60,109 nucleotides of DNA, from contig NZ_GL883078.1 in NCBI RefSeq assembly GCF_000204015.1, positions 123,644 through 183,752 of the forward strand, read 5' to 3'. Below are positions 34,389 to 42,868 of this stretch, piece by piece. Positions within the stretch are counted from its first letter, which is position 1; each line of letters starts with the position of its first letter. The position numbers and the translations under genes were made by a program. The DNA comes from Asticcacaulis biprosthecium C19 (GTDB lineage Bacteria > Pseudomonadota > Alphaproteobacteria > Caulobacterales > Caulobacteraceae). The notes under the pieces are model-generated. The model was not told where the DNA came from, made no database searches, and was given only the letters and a program-made list of their open reading frames with translations.

Positions 34389-36719
34389 ATGATGTGGCGC
34401 GCTTTTTCGGCTGGCGGCAGGATTTCGAGCATAGCCCCCGCGCTGGCTCTCATACTGGCCGTGACGGCTGGTCCGGCCGTGCCGCAGGAGACCGAAGTGG
34501 CAGCCTCTCCACCGGCTGCGGCCCCTGTTCAATCGTCCCTGAAACCCTATGTTCCGCCAGCGTCGTCCGCCTCGTCCAGCGCCGCCAGTGCCCCCAAGCC
34601 GAAGCCGCGCCCCCGTCCGGCGGCGGCTTCGGCCAGCGCCTCCAGTGCGACGTCATCGCCTGCGGGGCCCAGCTATCTCCAGCCCGTCACAGCGACGCCT
34701 GCCCCGCCGCAAGCGGCCACTACCCAAATAGCGCCCCCAATAGCGCCCATGGCCGTAGCCGATGCTGCCCCCGCCGCCAGCAATGTCCCGATCAGCGCGG
34801 ACGACATTGAGACCTTCACCGATTCGGTTGTTCGGGCGTTGATGCAGCGGGACCATGTTCTTGGGGCGACGGTCGCTGTGGTCCAGGGCAACACACCGCT
34901 GCTGGTCAAGGGTTACGGCTATGACCGCCTGTCGCCGGCGCGCCGCGTCGACCCTAATACCAGCATGTTCCGCGTCGGTTCGGTCACCAAGACCTTCACC
35001 TGGATCGTGGCACGCCAGGAGATGGAGGCCGGCCGCATCGGACTGGACACGCCGATTGGTCAGCACGTTCCGGCCGATGTCTTCGCTGAGCGCGGCGTCT
35101 ACAAGCCCCTGACCTTACGTAACCTGATGTCACACACCGGCGGCTTCGAGGACACCAGTCTGGGACACCTGTTCCAGCTCAATGGTGCCCAGCTGTCCGG
35201 TCCCGACGGCTATTTCCGCCGCCATACACCGCGCCAGGTGCGGGCGCCGGGTCAGTTCAGTTCCTATTCTAACTTCGGTGTCGCCCTGGCCGCCACGGCG
35301 CTCAGTCAGACCGCCGAGGCCAAGGACGTGCCGTCGCTGATGGAGGCGCGCATCTTCCAGCCCCTGGGCATGGATCACACCACCCTGCGCGAGCCTTACG
35401 CCACTGGCCCAGCCGACATCCAGAACCTGCCGGCACCGCTGGCCGCCAACCTCACCGGCTCGCTGTCGGATGGTTTTATCTGGGACGGCGCTACCTACAA
35501 GGCCCAGCCCTTCGACCATGCCATCGCCATGTCTGGGGCCCTGGGCGGATCGACGACGGCGCGCGACATGGCGCGGCTGATGTCGGTGATGCTGGCCAAC
35601 GGCCAGGCCGACGGTATCTCGCTTTACAATGCCGACTCGGCACGTGCCTTTCGTACGCCGCTGCTCAAGATGCCGGAAGGTTATAATGGCTGGGCTTCGG
35701 GCCTGATGGTCGGCACGGCGCCGTCGGGTCTGGCGACCTATGGCCACAGCGGTGCGACCTTGTGGTTCAATGCCAACCTGGTCATCGTGCCGGAGATGAA
35801 CCTCGCCATCTTTATCAGCACCAATACCCAGTCGGGCGCGGCCCTGGCCGAAAGCTATCCCGACCTGCTGCTAGATCATCTGGAAGGTGATTTGGTACGG
35901 CCGCCGCTGATGCCGGCTGCGGCCCAGGCCTATGCCGCCAACAAGCGCTATTACGACTCTCTGCGTGGTCACTATGTCTCGACCCGGCGCGCCTATGGCG
36001 GGCTGGAAGGCGCCATCACCCGGCTGATCAACACGGTCGAGGTCAGTGTCGACGGCGATGGCCGGCTCATCCTGACCACGGAGGACGGCATCTCCGCCTT
36101 TGTGCCAGCATCAGCTCAGGACTTCTTCAATCCCCAGGACAGCGAAAGCAGCGGTCCGGCCGGCAAGCTGGGCGGGTTGCATTTCTTGTTCGCCAAGCCG
36201 GGCGGCAAGGCGCAATCATTCGAAACCGCCAGCAACCTGATGCGCTACGAACGCATTGGCTGGATTCACAAGCCGGACACCCTGCACTTTTTGACCGGGC
36301 TTATGGCTGCGACCTGCATCCTGGTCTGGGTGTCCGCGGTACGCGGGCTCACGCGCAACGAACGGCCTACCGAGGTCCAGGCGCGGGCATCGCTGATCTC
36401 GGCGGGTCTGTCGCTGGCGTGGCTGGCGGCCATCTTTACCTTCAACGCCTGGCAGACCAGCCTGGCAGAAGATCCCGGCAAGCTGTTCACCCATTGGCCC
36501 AGTGGCCAGGTGCAACTGGCCTCATGGCTGGCAATCGTTGGGACCTTCGGCACCTTGTATCAAGTGGCGACCTTCTATTTCGTCGCCAACGAGGCGCAGA
36601 GGTTCAGTGTCAGCGACGGCTGGGCGCTGTGGCAGAAGATCGCCCACGGCGTGATGCTGGGCTATTGGTTGTTCTATATCATTGTGCTGGCGTGGTGGGG
36701 TGCGCTGATGCCGGTGTAA
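34389..36719 (+). CDS. Serine hydrolase of the class C beta-lactamase family with C-terminal membrane region
   Basis: 776 residues from tandem ATGs at 34389/34392. A signal segment (about 1-30) is followed by a low-complexity Ala/Pro/Ser/Lys linker (about 35-125), then the penicillin-binding/beta-lactamase fold (about 130-500) with SVTK (SxxK), YSNFG (YxN) and the late GHSGA in place of KTG. The C-terminal 200 or so residues hold a beta-rich segment and about four to five membrane helices ending ILAWWGALMPV-like. Family members act on D-Ala peptides or esters in the periplasm; the substrate is unknown. No ribosome site of good quality is seen. Confidence 0.82.
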   Translation: MMWRAFSAGGRISSIAPALALILAVTAGPAVPQETEVAASPPAAAPVQSSLKPYVPPASSASSSAASAPKPKPRPRPAAASASASSATSSPAGPSYLQPVTATPAPPQAATTQIAPPIAPMAVADAAPAASNVPISADDIETFTDSVVRALMQRDHVLGATVAVVQGNTPLLVKGYGYDRLSPARRVDPNTSMFRVGSVTKTFTWIVARQEMEAGRIGLDTPIGQHVPADVFAERGVYKPLTLRNLMSHTGGFEDTSLGHLFQLNGAQLSGPDGYFRRHTPRQVRAPGQFSSYSNFGVALAATALSQTAEAKDVPSLMEARIFQPLGMDHTTLREPYATGPADIQNLPAPLAANLTGSLSDGFIWDGATYKAQPFDHAIAMSGALGGSTTARDMARLMSVMLANGQADGISLYNADSARAFRTPLLKMPEGYNGWASGLMVGTAPSGLATYGHSGATLWFNANLVIVPEMNLAIFISTNTQSGAALAESYPDLLLDHLEGDLVRPPLMPAAAQAYAANKRYYDSLRGHYVSTRRAYGGLEGAITRLINTVEVSVDGDGRLILTTEDGISAFVPASAQDFFNPQDSESSGPAGKLGGLHFLFAKPGGKAQSFETASNLMRYERIGWIHKPDTLHFLTGLMAATCILVWVSAVRGLTRNERPTEVQARASLISAGLSLAWLAAIFTFNAWQTSLAEDPGKLFTHWPSGQVQLASWLAIVGTFGTLYQVATFYFVANEAQRFSVSDGWALWQKIAHGVMLGYWLFYIIVLAWWGALMPV

Positions 36720-36734
36720 CGCGCGACAACTTAT

Positions 36735-36944
36735 GGGGTTTGGGGGTGAGAAGCGCAGGTTTGTCGCATGGCCGGCAAACCTGATGAAATCGACCCAGTG
36801 GGTCGATTTCCGCGACGAACGCCCAGAGCCATGCGGCGGGCGGCCCCATAAAATCTTTCTTTTTCCTTTTCCTTAGCCTCACCTCAAAAGGCGAGGCTAA
36901 GGAAAAGGAAGAGGGAAGACTTGGGGCCACGGGCCCCAAACCCC
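36735..36944. repeat. Large multi-branched hairpin region with terminator
   Basis: Nested and consecutive perfect stems: an outer GGGGTTTGGGG/CCCCAAACCCC (36735-36745 with 36934-36944); CAGGTTTG/CAAACCTG (36756-36763, 36776-36783); GAAATCGACCC/GGGTCGATTTC (36786-36796, 36800-36810); GGCCCCA/TGGGGCC (36842-36848, 36922-36928), and inside it an 18-bp stem (36863-36880 with 36893-36910). It fills the gap between two convergent genes. The last stem may terminate both; the rest is not explained. A minus-strand frame across it is a by-product. Confidence 0.6.
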
Positions 36945-36952
36945 GTTACCTG

Positions 36953-37312
36953 TCAGCGCTTCAACGCATACACCTTTATCGTAATCTGTTCGCGTTCCCC
37001 TGGGAACCGCTCGACTAGCAACCTTGCCACCTGACTATCGTCGTGGAAAACAAACCCCTTGATCGCATCCAGCAGCGCCTTGGCCAGGTTGTCCAGGTCC
37101 ATCCAGGGGGGATCGCCGATATGCTCCATGCGGATATCGACGGCGTGGTCTCCCCAGGCCGGCCGCGAACCGCGCCACTCTTTGCGGAAAAACTCATAGA
37201 CCAGCGGCTTGTAATACCGCCCTTGCGTCGTCAGTCCGTCGATGACGATCTCCAGCCCTTCGGCCGTCTCACGGGCCTTGACCTTGCCCGAAACCACCCA
37301 GCCATCGCTCAC
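36953..37312 (-). CDS. RusA-family Holliday-junction resolvase-like endonuclease
   Basis: 119 residues, the size of RusA. The catalytic segment WMDLDNLAKALLDAIKGFVFHDDSQVARL shows, in parts, the acidic triad layout of RusA (LDNL..K..LDA and the DDSQV that follows). It starts with a GTG that overlaps the cyclophilin stop by 4 bases, so it is translated with that gene. Most RusA genes are in prophages; no phage genes surround this one, and chromosomal RusA-like genes are known in this group. Confidence 0.82.
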   Translation of the reverse strand: MSDGWVVSGKVKARETAEGLEIVIDGLTTQGRYYKPLVYEFFRKEWRGSRPAWGDHAVDIRMEHIGDPPWMDLDNLAKALLDAIKGFVFHDDSQVARLLVERFPGEREQITIKVYALKR

Positions 37313-38160
37313 GATGCAACCCGGCCGGCCACCGGCACATCACATGCCGAAAAATCCGCCCCGCGTTCTGCGCGAATGACAGCGACCTTTTCGGCGAAAC
37401 CTGTCCCGGCTGTGTCCTCAACCTCCAAGCGTCCGTTGTCCTTCACATCGGCCAAAACCCGGACCGTCCGGATGACATCCGGTGCCGCCGGCGGTTCGCC
37501 CTGCGGAAGACCGGCCAGAATATCCTGCCCTACAACGACGCGACCGACCGGCGTGTATTCCCGGTCAATCCCCGGATAGACACCGGTCATGAAAAACAGC
37601 TCGGCATTGGCCGAATCCCGTTCAGCGTCGCGGCCCATACCGACGACACCCGTGCAGTAACTGATCCAGGCCGAACGGCTTCCGTCGGCAGCCTTCGGCG
37701 TCCCCCACGAGTTCTTTTCCACCGCAATATAGGGCATGGCGCCGATAAAGCCACTTTCCAGCCCCTTCGGCTTAGCGATCACCGTATGCGGCGCATCCAC
37801 CTTCAACCTAAACCGAAACTCCGGCGGCAGGTTGGGTAGCTCGGTCTTGCCGCCTTCGACATTACCGACATCGATCTGGACCACGAAATTCGGCGCCACG
37901 CGCCAGAACTGCAGGCCGTCATAGGTGCCGCGACGGGTCAGCAGCTTGATGCGCTCAACCGCCTTGGGCGCCATCTCCGGGTGCAGTTCGACGAAGATCC
38001 GTCCCTTGGCCGTATCGACCACCAGCACATTCTCTGGATCGACGGCTTTCCATTTCGTGTCACCGGCCTGGGCCGCGCCCGCCGCCAACATCAAACCCAA
38101 AAGGGCAACGTGTACGCAGCCCCAAATGCGACGTTGCCCTAAGTTTTTTAGACGCCTCAT
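37309..38160 (-). CDS. Periplasmic peptidyl-prolyl isomerase, cyclophilin type
   Basis: 283 residues from the ATG at 38160. A signal peptide ends at AAQAG (about 33). The cyclophilin core follows: VVDTAKGRIFVELHPEMAPKAVERIKLL, YDGLQFWRVAPNFVVQ (the FxRV-like catalytic region), ESGFIGAMPYIAV and ELFFMTGVYPGIDREYTPVGRVVVGQDIL, all seen in order. The family catalyses proline cis-trans isomerisation in exported proteins. The start codon and the first 20 or so codons lie in a REP-like repeat (38102-38192), so this N-terminus may have been recruited from the repeat. Confidence 0.88.
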   Translation of the reverse strand: MRRLKNLGQRRIWGCVHVALLGLMLAAGAAQAGDTKWKAVDPENVLVVDTAKGRIFVELHPEMAPKAVERIKLLTRRGTYDGLQFWRVAPNFVVQIDVGNVEGGKTELPNLPPEFRFRLKVDAPHTVIAKPKGLESGFIGAMPYIAVEKNSWGTPKAADGSRSAWISYCTGVVGMGRDAERDSANAELFFMTGVYPGIDREYTPVGRVVVGQDILAGLPQGEPPAAPDVIRTVRVLADVKDNGRLEVEDTAGTGFAEKVAVIRAERGADFSACDVPVAGRVAS

Positions 38161-38192
38161 GTCTACCCAAAAAGTGGCAATCCACTTTTTGG
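38102..38192. repeat. REP-like two-hairpin element, copy 3, overlapping a gene start
   Basis: AGGGCAACG/CGTTGCCCT (38102-38110 with 38132-38140), then TAAGTTTTTTAGACGC and CCAAAAAGTGG/CCACTTTTTGG (38167-38177 with 38182-38192). The order of a first hairpin, TAAGTTTTT and a second hairpin on AAAGTG is the same as in the copy at 32.1 kb. It covers the ATG and signal-peptide start of the cyclophilin gene. Confidence 0.65.
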
Positions 38193-38219
38193 CAAGAGGC
38201 TTTGCCGCTGTCTTCATCA

Positions 38220-40505
38220 TCATGCCCGATCTACGAAACTGTCGATGACCTTCTTTTCGCCACTGGTCTCGAAATCCACCAGCAGTTTATTGCCCTCCAC
38301 CTCGGTCACCTGGCCGTAGCCGAACTTGACGTGGAAGACCCGCTCGCCGACCTTCAAATTCTTGGCGTCCGGCTTGGCGGCCACCGGCTGACGGTGCGGC
38401 ACCGGCTTGCGCTCCAGGCGTGACATGTCGACACCGCCGGGCTGACTGTTATCACGCTCGCGCTTGGTATGGTTCGGTTGATAGCCTGCCCGGTCCCAGC
38501 GCGATTCCTGCGACGTCCATCCGGCATTGCCATAGCCCGTCTGGGAAGCCGCCTCGACATGCTCGATCGGCAACTCGTCGACGAAGCGCGACGGAATCTG
38601 GCTGGTCCAGCGGCCATAGACCTGGCGGTTGGCGACGAAGCTCACCTTGGCCTGCTCGCGCGCCCGGGTCAGGCCGACATAGGCCAGCCGACGCTCTTCT
38701 TCGAGGGACTTCAAGCCACCCTCGTCCATAGAGCGCTGCGAGGGGAAGATGCCCTCCTCCCAGCCCGGCAGATAGACGATCGGGAATTCCAGTCCCTTGG
38801 CGGCGTGCAGGGTCATCAACCGCACGCTGTTGGCGCCATTGTCGCGCTCCAGATCCATCACCAGGGCGACATGCTCCAGGAAGGCTTCGAGATTGTCGAA
38901 GGCAGCCATCGAGTCGCCCAGTTCCTTCAGGTTGTCCAACCGCGTCTGTCCCGAGGTCTTGTCGGCGCGCTGCATGTCGTAATAACCGCTGTCAGTCAGG
39001 ATGGTGTCCAGCACGACTTCCGCCCGGCTCTCCTTTGCCAAGCCGGCCCAGCGGTCGTAGTCGCGCATAAAGGCGATCAGCGGCGTCTTGGACCGGCCCG
39101 GCAACTCATCCGTCTGGATCAGGTCGCGCACGGCCGTCATCACGCTCTGGCCGGAGAGACGCGCTTGCTGCAGCAGTTTCTGCACCGTCGCGTCGCCAAT
39201 GCCACGCTTTGGGACGTTGATGATGCGTTCAAAGGCCAGGTCGTCGTCCGGTGACTGGATCAGGCGCATATAGGCGATGGCGTCACGTATTTCCGCCCGT
39301 TCGAAGAAGCGCGGTCCGCCAACGACGATGTACGGTATCTGCAGCATGACGAAGCGCTCTTCGAAGGCCCGCATCTGGAACGAGGCCCGCACCAGGATGG
39401 CCATATCCGCCCAGTTACGGCCGGACTTCTTGAGCTTCTCCATATCTTCGGCGATGAACTGGGCCTCGGCAGCGCCGTCCCAGATACCGTTGACGCGAAC
39501 CTTGTCGCCCCCCTTCTGTTCGGTGAACAGCGTCTTGCCCAAACGCGCCGAATTGGCCTTGATAAGGCCCGACGCGGCGCCCAGAATATGCTGGGTCGAA
39601 CGGTAGTTGCGCTCCAGCCGGATAACCTTGGCGCCAGGGTAGTCGCGCTCAAACTTCAGGATGTTGTCGACCTCGGCACCCCGCCATCCATAGATCGACT
39701 GGTCGTCGTCACCGACGCAGCACAGGTTGCGATTGGCGTTGGTCAGCAGACGCAGCCAAAGATATTGGGCGACGTTGGTGTCCTGATACTCGTCGACCAG
39801 GACGTATTTGAAGCGCTTGTGATAGTGCTCCAGAACGTCCTGGTGCTGCGTCAGGATGGTCAGGTTGTGCAGCAGCAGATCACCGAAGTCGCAGGCGTTC
39901 AGGATGCGCAGCCGGTCCTGGTACATCTGATACAGCTTCTGGCCGCGATTGCCGGCAAACTCCGTCCCGTCCCCCTTCACCTTGTCCGGCGACAGGCCTT
40001 TGTTTTTCCACTGGTCCAAATGCCAGGCGAAGGATTTCGGCGTCCAGCGCTTTTGGTCGATGTTCTCCCCTTCGAAGATGCCCTTAATCAACCGCACCTG
40101 GTCGTCGTCGTCCAGAATGGTGAAACTCGACTTCAAACCCACCAGTTCGGCGTGGCGACGCAGGATCTGCGCGGCGATCGAGTGGAAGGTGCCGAGATTC
40201 GACAGGCCTTCGGCAGACGGCCCGATCAGACGTTCGGTACGTTCGCGCATTTCGCGCGCCGCTTTGTTGGTGAAGGTGACGCAGAGGATCTCCCACGGCC
40301 GGGCCAAGCCGGTCTGCAGGATATGGGCGATTCGGGTGGTCAGCACGCGCGTCTTGCCCGTTCCGGCGCCAGCCAGGACCAGAACGGGGCCTTCCGTGGC
40401 ACGGATGGCGGCGTCCTGTTCGGGGTTCAGGCCGGAAAACAGCTCCGGGCGTTCGGGAGGCCTGACGGCGGCGAGTTCGCTGATGCGGGTAGTGACAGAT
40501 TCCAT
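38220..40505 (-). CDS. uvrD: ATP-dependent DNA helicase UvrD/PcrA
   Basis: 761 residues. Superfamily 1A motifs appear in order: LNPEQDAAI (Q), VLAGAGTGKTRVL (I), TFTNKAAREMRER (Ia), VDEYQDTNVAQY (II), VGDDDQSIYGWRGA (III), LERNYRST (IV), VRLMTLHAAKGLEFPIVYLPGWEEGIFPSQRS (V) and EERRLAYVGLTRAREQA (VI). The C-terminal 50 residues end in the Tudor-like KVGERVFHVKFGYGQVTEVEGNKLLVDF. It unwinds DNA in nucleotide excision and mismatch repair; uvrC is 5 kb away. Confidence 0.95.
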   Translation of the reverse strand: MESVTTRISELAAVRPPERPELFSGLNPEQDAAIRATEGPVLVLAGAGTGKTRVLTTRIAHILQTGLARPWEILCVTFTNKAAREMRERTERLIGPSAEGLSNLGTFHSIAAQILRRHAELVGLKSSFTILDDDDQVRLIKGIFEGENIDQKRWTPKSFAWHLDQWKNKGLSPDKVKGDGTEFAGNRGQKLYQMYQDRLRILNACDFGDLLLHNLTILTQHQDVLEHYHKRFKYVLVDEYQDTNVAQYLWLRLLTNANRNLCCVGDDDQSIYGWRGAEVDNILKFERDYPGAKVIRLERNYRSTQHILGAASGLIKANSARLGKTLFTEQKGGDKVRVNGIWDGAAEAQFIAEDMEKLKKSGRNWADMAILVRASFQMRAFEERFVMLQIPYIVVGGPRFFERAEIRDAIAYMRLIQSPDDDLAFERIINVPKRGIGDATVQKLLQQARLSGQSVMTAVRDLIQTDELPGRSKTPLIAFMRDYDRWAGLAKESRAEVVLDTILTDSGYYDMQRADKTSGQTRLDNLKELGDSMAAFDNLEAFLEHVALVMDLERDNGANSVRLMTLHAAKGLEFPIVYLPGWEEGIFPSQRSMDEGGLKSLEEERRLAYVGLTRAREQAKVSFVANRQVYGRWTSQIPSRFVDELPIEHVEAASQTGYGNAGWTSQESRWDRAGYQPNHTKRERDNSQPGGVDMSRLERKPVPHRQPVAAKPDAKNLKVGERVFHVKFGYGQVTEVEGNKLLVDFETSGEKKVIDSFVDRA

Positions 40506-40582
40506 CAGAACAATTTAGCAACTGCCGCCGCCAAGTCCAACCCCGATTCCGTGATATCCGCAGAAGCCTTCACACGCACCTT

Positions 40583-41002
40583 CTATTGGCAGCCCGCATC
40601 CATCCATGACCCTTCTGCCGAGTGCAGACGGTCGGATGCGTCGAAATGAACGGTGATGTTATAGCGCACCTGGCAGGGATCGATCTGAAAGCCCTTGCCC
40701 ATGGTTTTGCCATATACGCCCAGGGAAGGTTCACCCGGCCGCGGCGCAACGATGCCGGTATTGAACAGACGATAGCCGGCCGCGTTTAACTGACGCTCGA
40801 CATCTGCCTTGGGCGCACCGGTACGCAGCGGCGGAATCAGGCCGATGCTCTCGCCTTGCGCCGGAGCGGCGTCACGGATAGCCAGGGTCAGGGCGTCAAT
40901 GTCGCCCTGACCGCCGACCGCCGGTGTCGTCTGACAGGCGCCGAGGAACAGCGCCGCCAGTCCGAGTACCGGCAAAAACGAACAGGATCGCGGGAGGGTC
41001 AT
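40583..41002 (-). CDS. Small lipoprotein of unknown function
   Basis: 139 residues from the ATG at 41002, chosen because it starts a lipoprotein signal with lipobox LGAC (about residue 23). The mature part has the motif LRTGAPKADVERQLNAAGYRLF, like the first half of SmpA/BamE-type domains (a helix hairpin then strands), and two Cys (CQVRY, DAGCQ). A SmpA/OmlA-like fold is possible but not established. Its stop lies 77 bases from the uvrD start on the same strand. Confidence 0.6.
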   Translation of the reverse strand: MTLPRSCSFLPVLGLAALFLGACQTTPAVGGQGDIDALTLAIRDAAPAQGESIGLIPPLRTGAPKADVERQLNAAGYRLFNTGIVAPRPGEPSLGVYGKTMGKGFQIDPCQVRYNITVHFDASDRLHSAEGSWMDAGCQ

Positions 41003-41144
41003 GACGATATCTCTGGGCAATAGTCTATGGTTTCCACCAGAATGGTGAAAATCATGGCCGAGATAGGGCACGCGTACCAATTACCCGGCCCGGACATAAC
41101 ATTGTTATGATTTGGGCCGCAAAATTCCCCGGAAATACTGTTAC

Positions 41145-41381
41145 TCAGACCTTCTTGCGCTTGATCGTGGCACGTCCCTGGACAAAGGCCAGGGCGGACA
41201 GACGGCAGAAGGAGGCCAGAAGGCTTTCTCCACGTTTCGAATCAAGCTCCGCAATCAGGGCCGCGAGGCTGATTCGACGTTCTTTGGCGATGTTCTCCAG
41301 CACCACCCAGAACTCGGGTTCAAGGGCAACCGATGTGGCATGTCCAGCAAGGTTGACCGATCGTTTCTTTAGGCCAGGCAT
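41145..41381 (-). CDS. Ribbon-helix-helix domain protein
   Basis: 78 residues with a GGAGGA ribosome site. The fold is read from KRSVNLAGHATSVALEPEFW, which supplies the strand and first helix, and RRISLAALIAELDSKRG, the second helix with S-L-A-A-L-I. This is the alphaproteobacterial RHH_4 type, a small DNA-binding protein of unknown targets. A DUF4169 gene lies 150 bases upstream on the same strand; the two families are commonly neighbours in this class. Confidence 0.75.
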   Translation of the reverse strand: MPGLKKRSVNLAGHATSVALEPEFWVVLENIAKERRISLAALIAELDSKRGESLLASFCRLSALAFVQGRATIKRKKV

Positions 41382-41528
41382 TTATTTTTCCTCCGGATCG
41401 TTGATGACCCGCTTTTGCAGTGTGCGCCGGTTTTGGCCGTCTCTATACGCAACTGTAACCCGTGTACTTACGCAAGCTTGTGGTAATATTAGACCACACC
41501 CCCTCCTCGAAAGTTAATCTGGGGTTTT

Positions 41529-41741
41529 TTATTGTTCCCCGTCAACAGGTTTTTGATTTTCAACAGTTGTCGCAAGACGATGACCGTCAACCTGTGCCAT
41601 TTGCCGCTCACGTTCCCGGCTGGCCGCTTCGCGCGCTTTGACGGAAGTGCCGAAACGAATGCGATTTTCAGCCGCCTGTTTCGTTTTGCTTTGTTTTAGC
41701 TTGGCTTTTCGCGCCTTATTGAGATTGATAATGTCCGTCAA
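41529..41741 (-). CDS. DUF4169 family protein
   Basis: 70 residues, highly charged. The N-terminus DIINLNKARKAKLKQ and the later AAENRIRFGTSVKARE and DGHRL are the DUF4169 signature. The start is a TTG with AAGGAG 7 bases upstream, the only plausible start. Probably a single long helix; the role is unknown. Confidence 0.75.
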   Translation of the reverse strand: MTDIINLNKARKAKLKQSKTKQAAENRIRFGTSVKAREAASRERERQMAQVDGHRLATTVENQKPVDGEQ

Positions 41742-42122
41742 TTAGGTCTCCTTCCGAGCCGATTCTGCGCTGCCCGGCGCACGGGTCAGCGCGATTTTTG
41801 ACGTGAAGACGCAGGGGGCGTATAGACGGGCGCTTGAGATAACGCCTCGCAAATGCAAGTAGAGCCTACTTGCGTTTTCATGTTTCGACTGGGCCGCCCC
41901 GCCCGCCTGTAAGCAACCAATACCGCCATCGTTACGAACGATAGTTGTCAGGCAAGTATATACCTTATCTTTTTCCGCGTCCAGCCTTGAGTGTAGCCCG
42001 GACAGGAACGAGACGTTCCGGACATCTGCGGTTTTTGGATAGGATGGAAATAAATGAAAATTAAGGTGAAGCCCATCACAAGGTGTCTATAATCCGGTGT
42101 CATCTGAAACGGGTGACATCTT
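41742..42122. other. Gene-free interval with two hairpins
   Basis: No coding frame here is supported. GCAAGTAG/CTACTTGC (41855-41862 with 41866-41873) followed on the plus strand by GTTTTC could terminate leftward or rightward transcription, and GGAACG/CGTTCC (42005-42010 with 42014-42019) sits in a larger imperfect dyad. The promoters of the divergent DUF4169 and yccF genes must lie here; no clear boxes were recognised. Confidence 0.5.
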
Positions 42123-42521
42123 ATGACTTTTATTCTCAACATTCTCTGGCTGATTTTCGGCGGTTTCATATCCGGCTGCCTGTGGCTTTTGGGGGGCGCC
42201 ATCCTGGCCCTGACCATCGTTGGGCTCCCCTGGACCTTTGCCGCATGGCGAATCGCCGGATTCGTTTTCTGGCCCTTTGGACGCGAGATTGTCGACCGCT
42301 CCGAGTACGATGGCCAGCCCGATATCGGCACGGGTTGCCTGGGTGTCGGCCTCAACATCATCTGGTTTATTTTTGCCGGCTGGTACATCGCGCTGAGCCA
42401 TATCCTCATCGCGATCGCCGAGGCCGTTACGATTATCGGCATCCCGTTCGCCTTCAAGGACGTGCAATTGGCCGCCCTAGCTCTGGCCCCTATCGGCAAG
42501 AAGATCGTCGACAAGCCATAG
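42123..42521 (+). CDS. YccF-domain inner-membrane protein
   Basis: 132 residues with two copies of the YccF domain: the first includes ILWLIFGGFISGCLWLLGG and TIVGLPWTFAAWRIAGFVFWPFGREIV, the second NIIWFIFAGWYIALSHILIA and TIIGIPFAFKDVQLAALALAPIGKKIV. Each has a membrane hairpin and an amphipathic end. The function is unknown. Only the region from 42525 on, filled by repeats, separates it from the GIN-domain gene. Confidence 0.85.
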   Translation: MTFILNILWLIFGGFISGCLWLLGGAILALTIVGLPWTFAAWRIAGFVFWPFGREIVDRSEYDGQPDIGTGCLGVGLNIIWFIFAGWYIALSHILIAIAEAVTIIGIPFAFKDVQLAALALAPIGKKIVDKP

Positions 42522-42570
42522 CACTGTCGCTCCCAATGAGCGCCCGCTGTCGAAACAAGGATTTCTGCGT

Positions 42571-42738
42571 CCCAGCGCCGAAATCCCCAGCATGCGACGG
42601 CATGCCGCCGCCCCTACCCAGCCTCGCGTCGCTTGAGCGACGAAAACGAGCCTCGCGGCGCCGGAGTGCCGCACAGACAAAGATTTCGGCGTCCCCAGCG
42701 CCGAAATCCCCAGCATGCGACGGCATGCCGCCGCCCCT
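42571..42738. repeat. Two identical 45-bp repeats with embedded hairpins, plus 29-bp degenerate units
   Basis: Bases 42571-42615 recur exactly at 42694-42738. Each copy carries CGCCGAAATC, which pairs with a GATTTC(T/G)GCG just before it, and GCATGC-GACG-GCATGC. Around them a degenerate unit of about 29 bases (CCTCGCGGCGCCTGAGCGA type) occurs four times, at about 42621, 42651, 42747 and 42776. The block lies between yccF and the GIN-domain gene and encodes nothing convincing. Confidence 0.75.
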
Positions 42739-42868
42739 GCGGCGAGCCTCGCGGCGCCTGAGCGATGAAAGCGAGCCCCGCGGCGCTAGAGCAGCAAAGA
42801 TGACTCCCTTTTAATTTGATTTCGTTGCGGCCAAGGGCCACTTTACAAGGAAGTTTCGGAGTATCCCT

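Noticed and set aside
36679-36939. An 86-codon minus-strand frame over the multi-hairpin region
   Set aside because: It is rich in repeats of the hairpin sequence and overlaps the 3' end of the serine hydrolase gene; the RNA or DNA structure explains the region better.
36953-37312. Prophage remnant suggested by the RusA-like gene
   Set aside because: It overlaps a cyclophilin gene and is surrounded by housekeeping genes with no phage structural, integrase or lysis genes.
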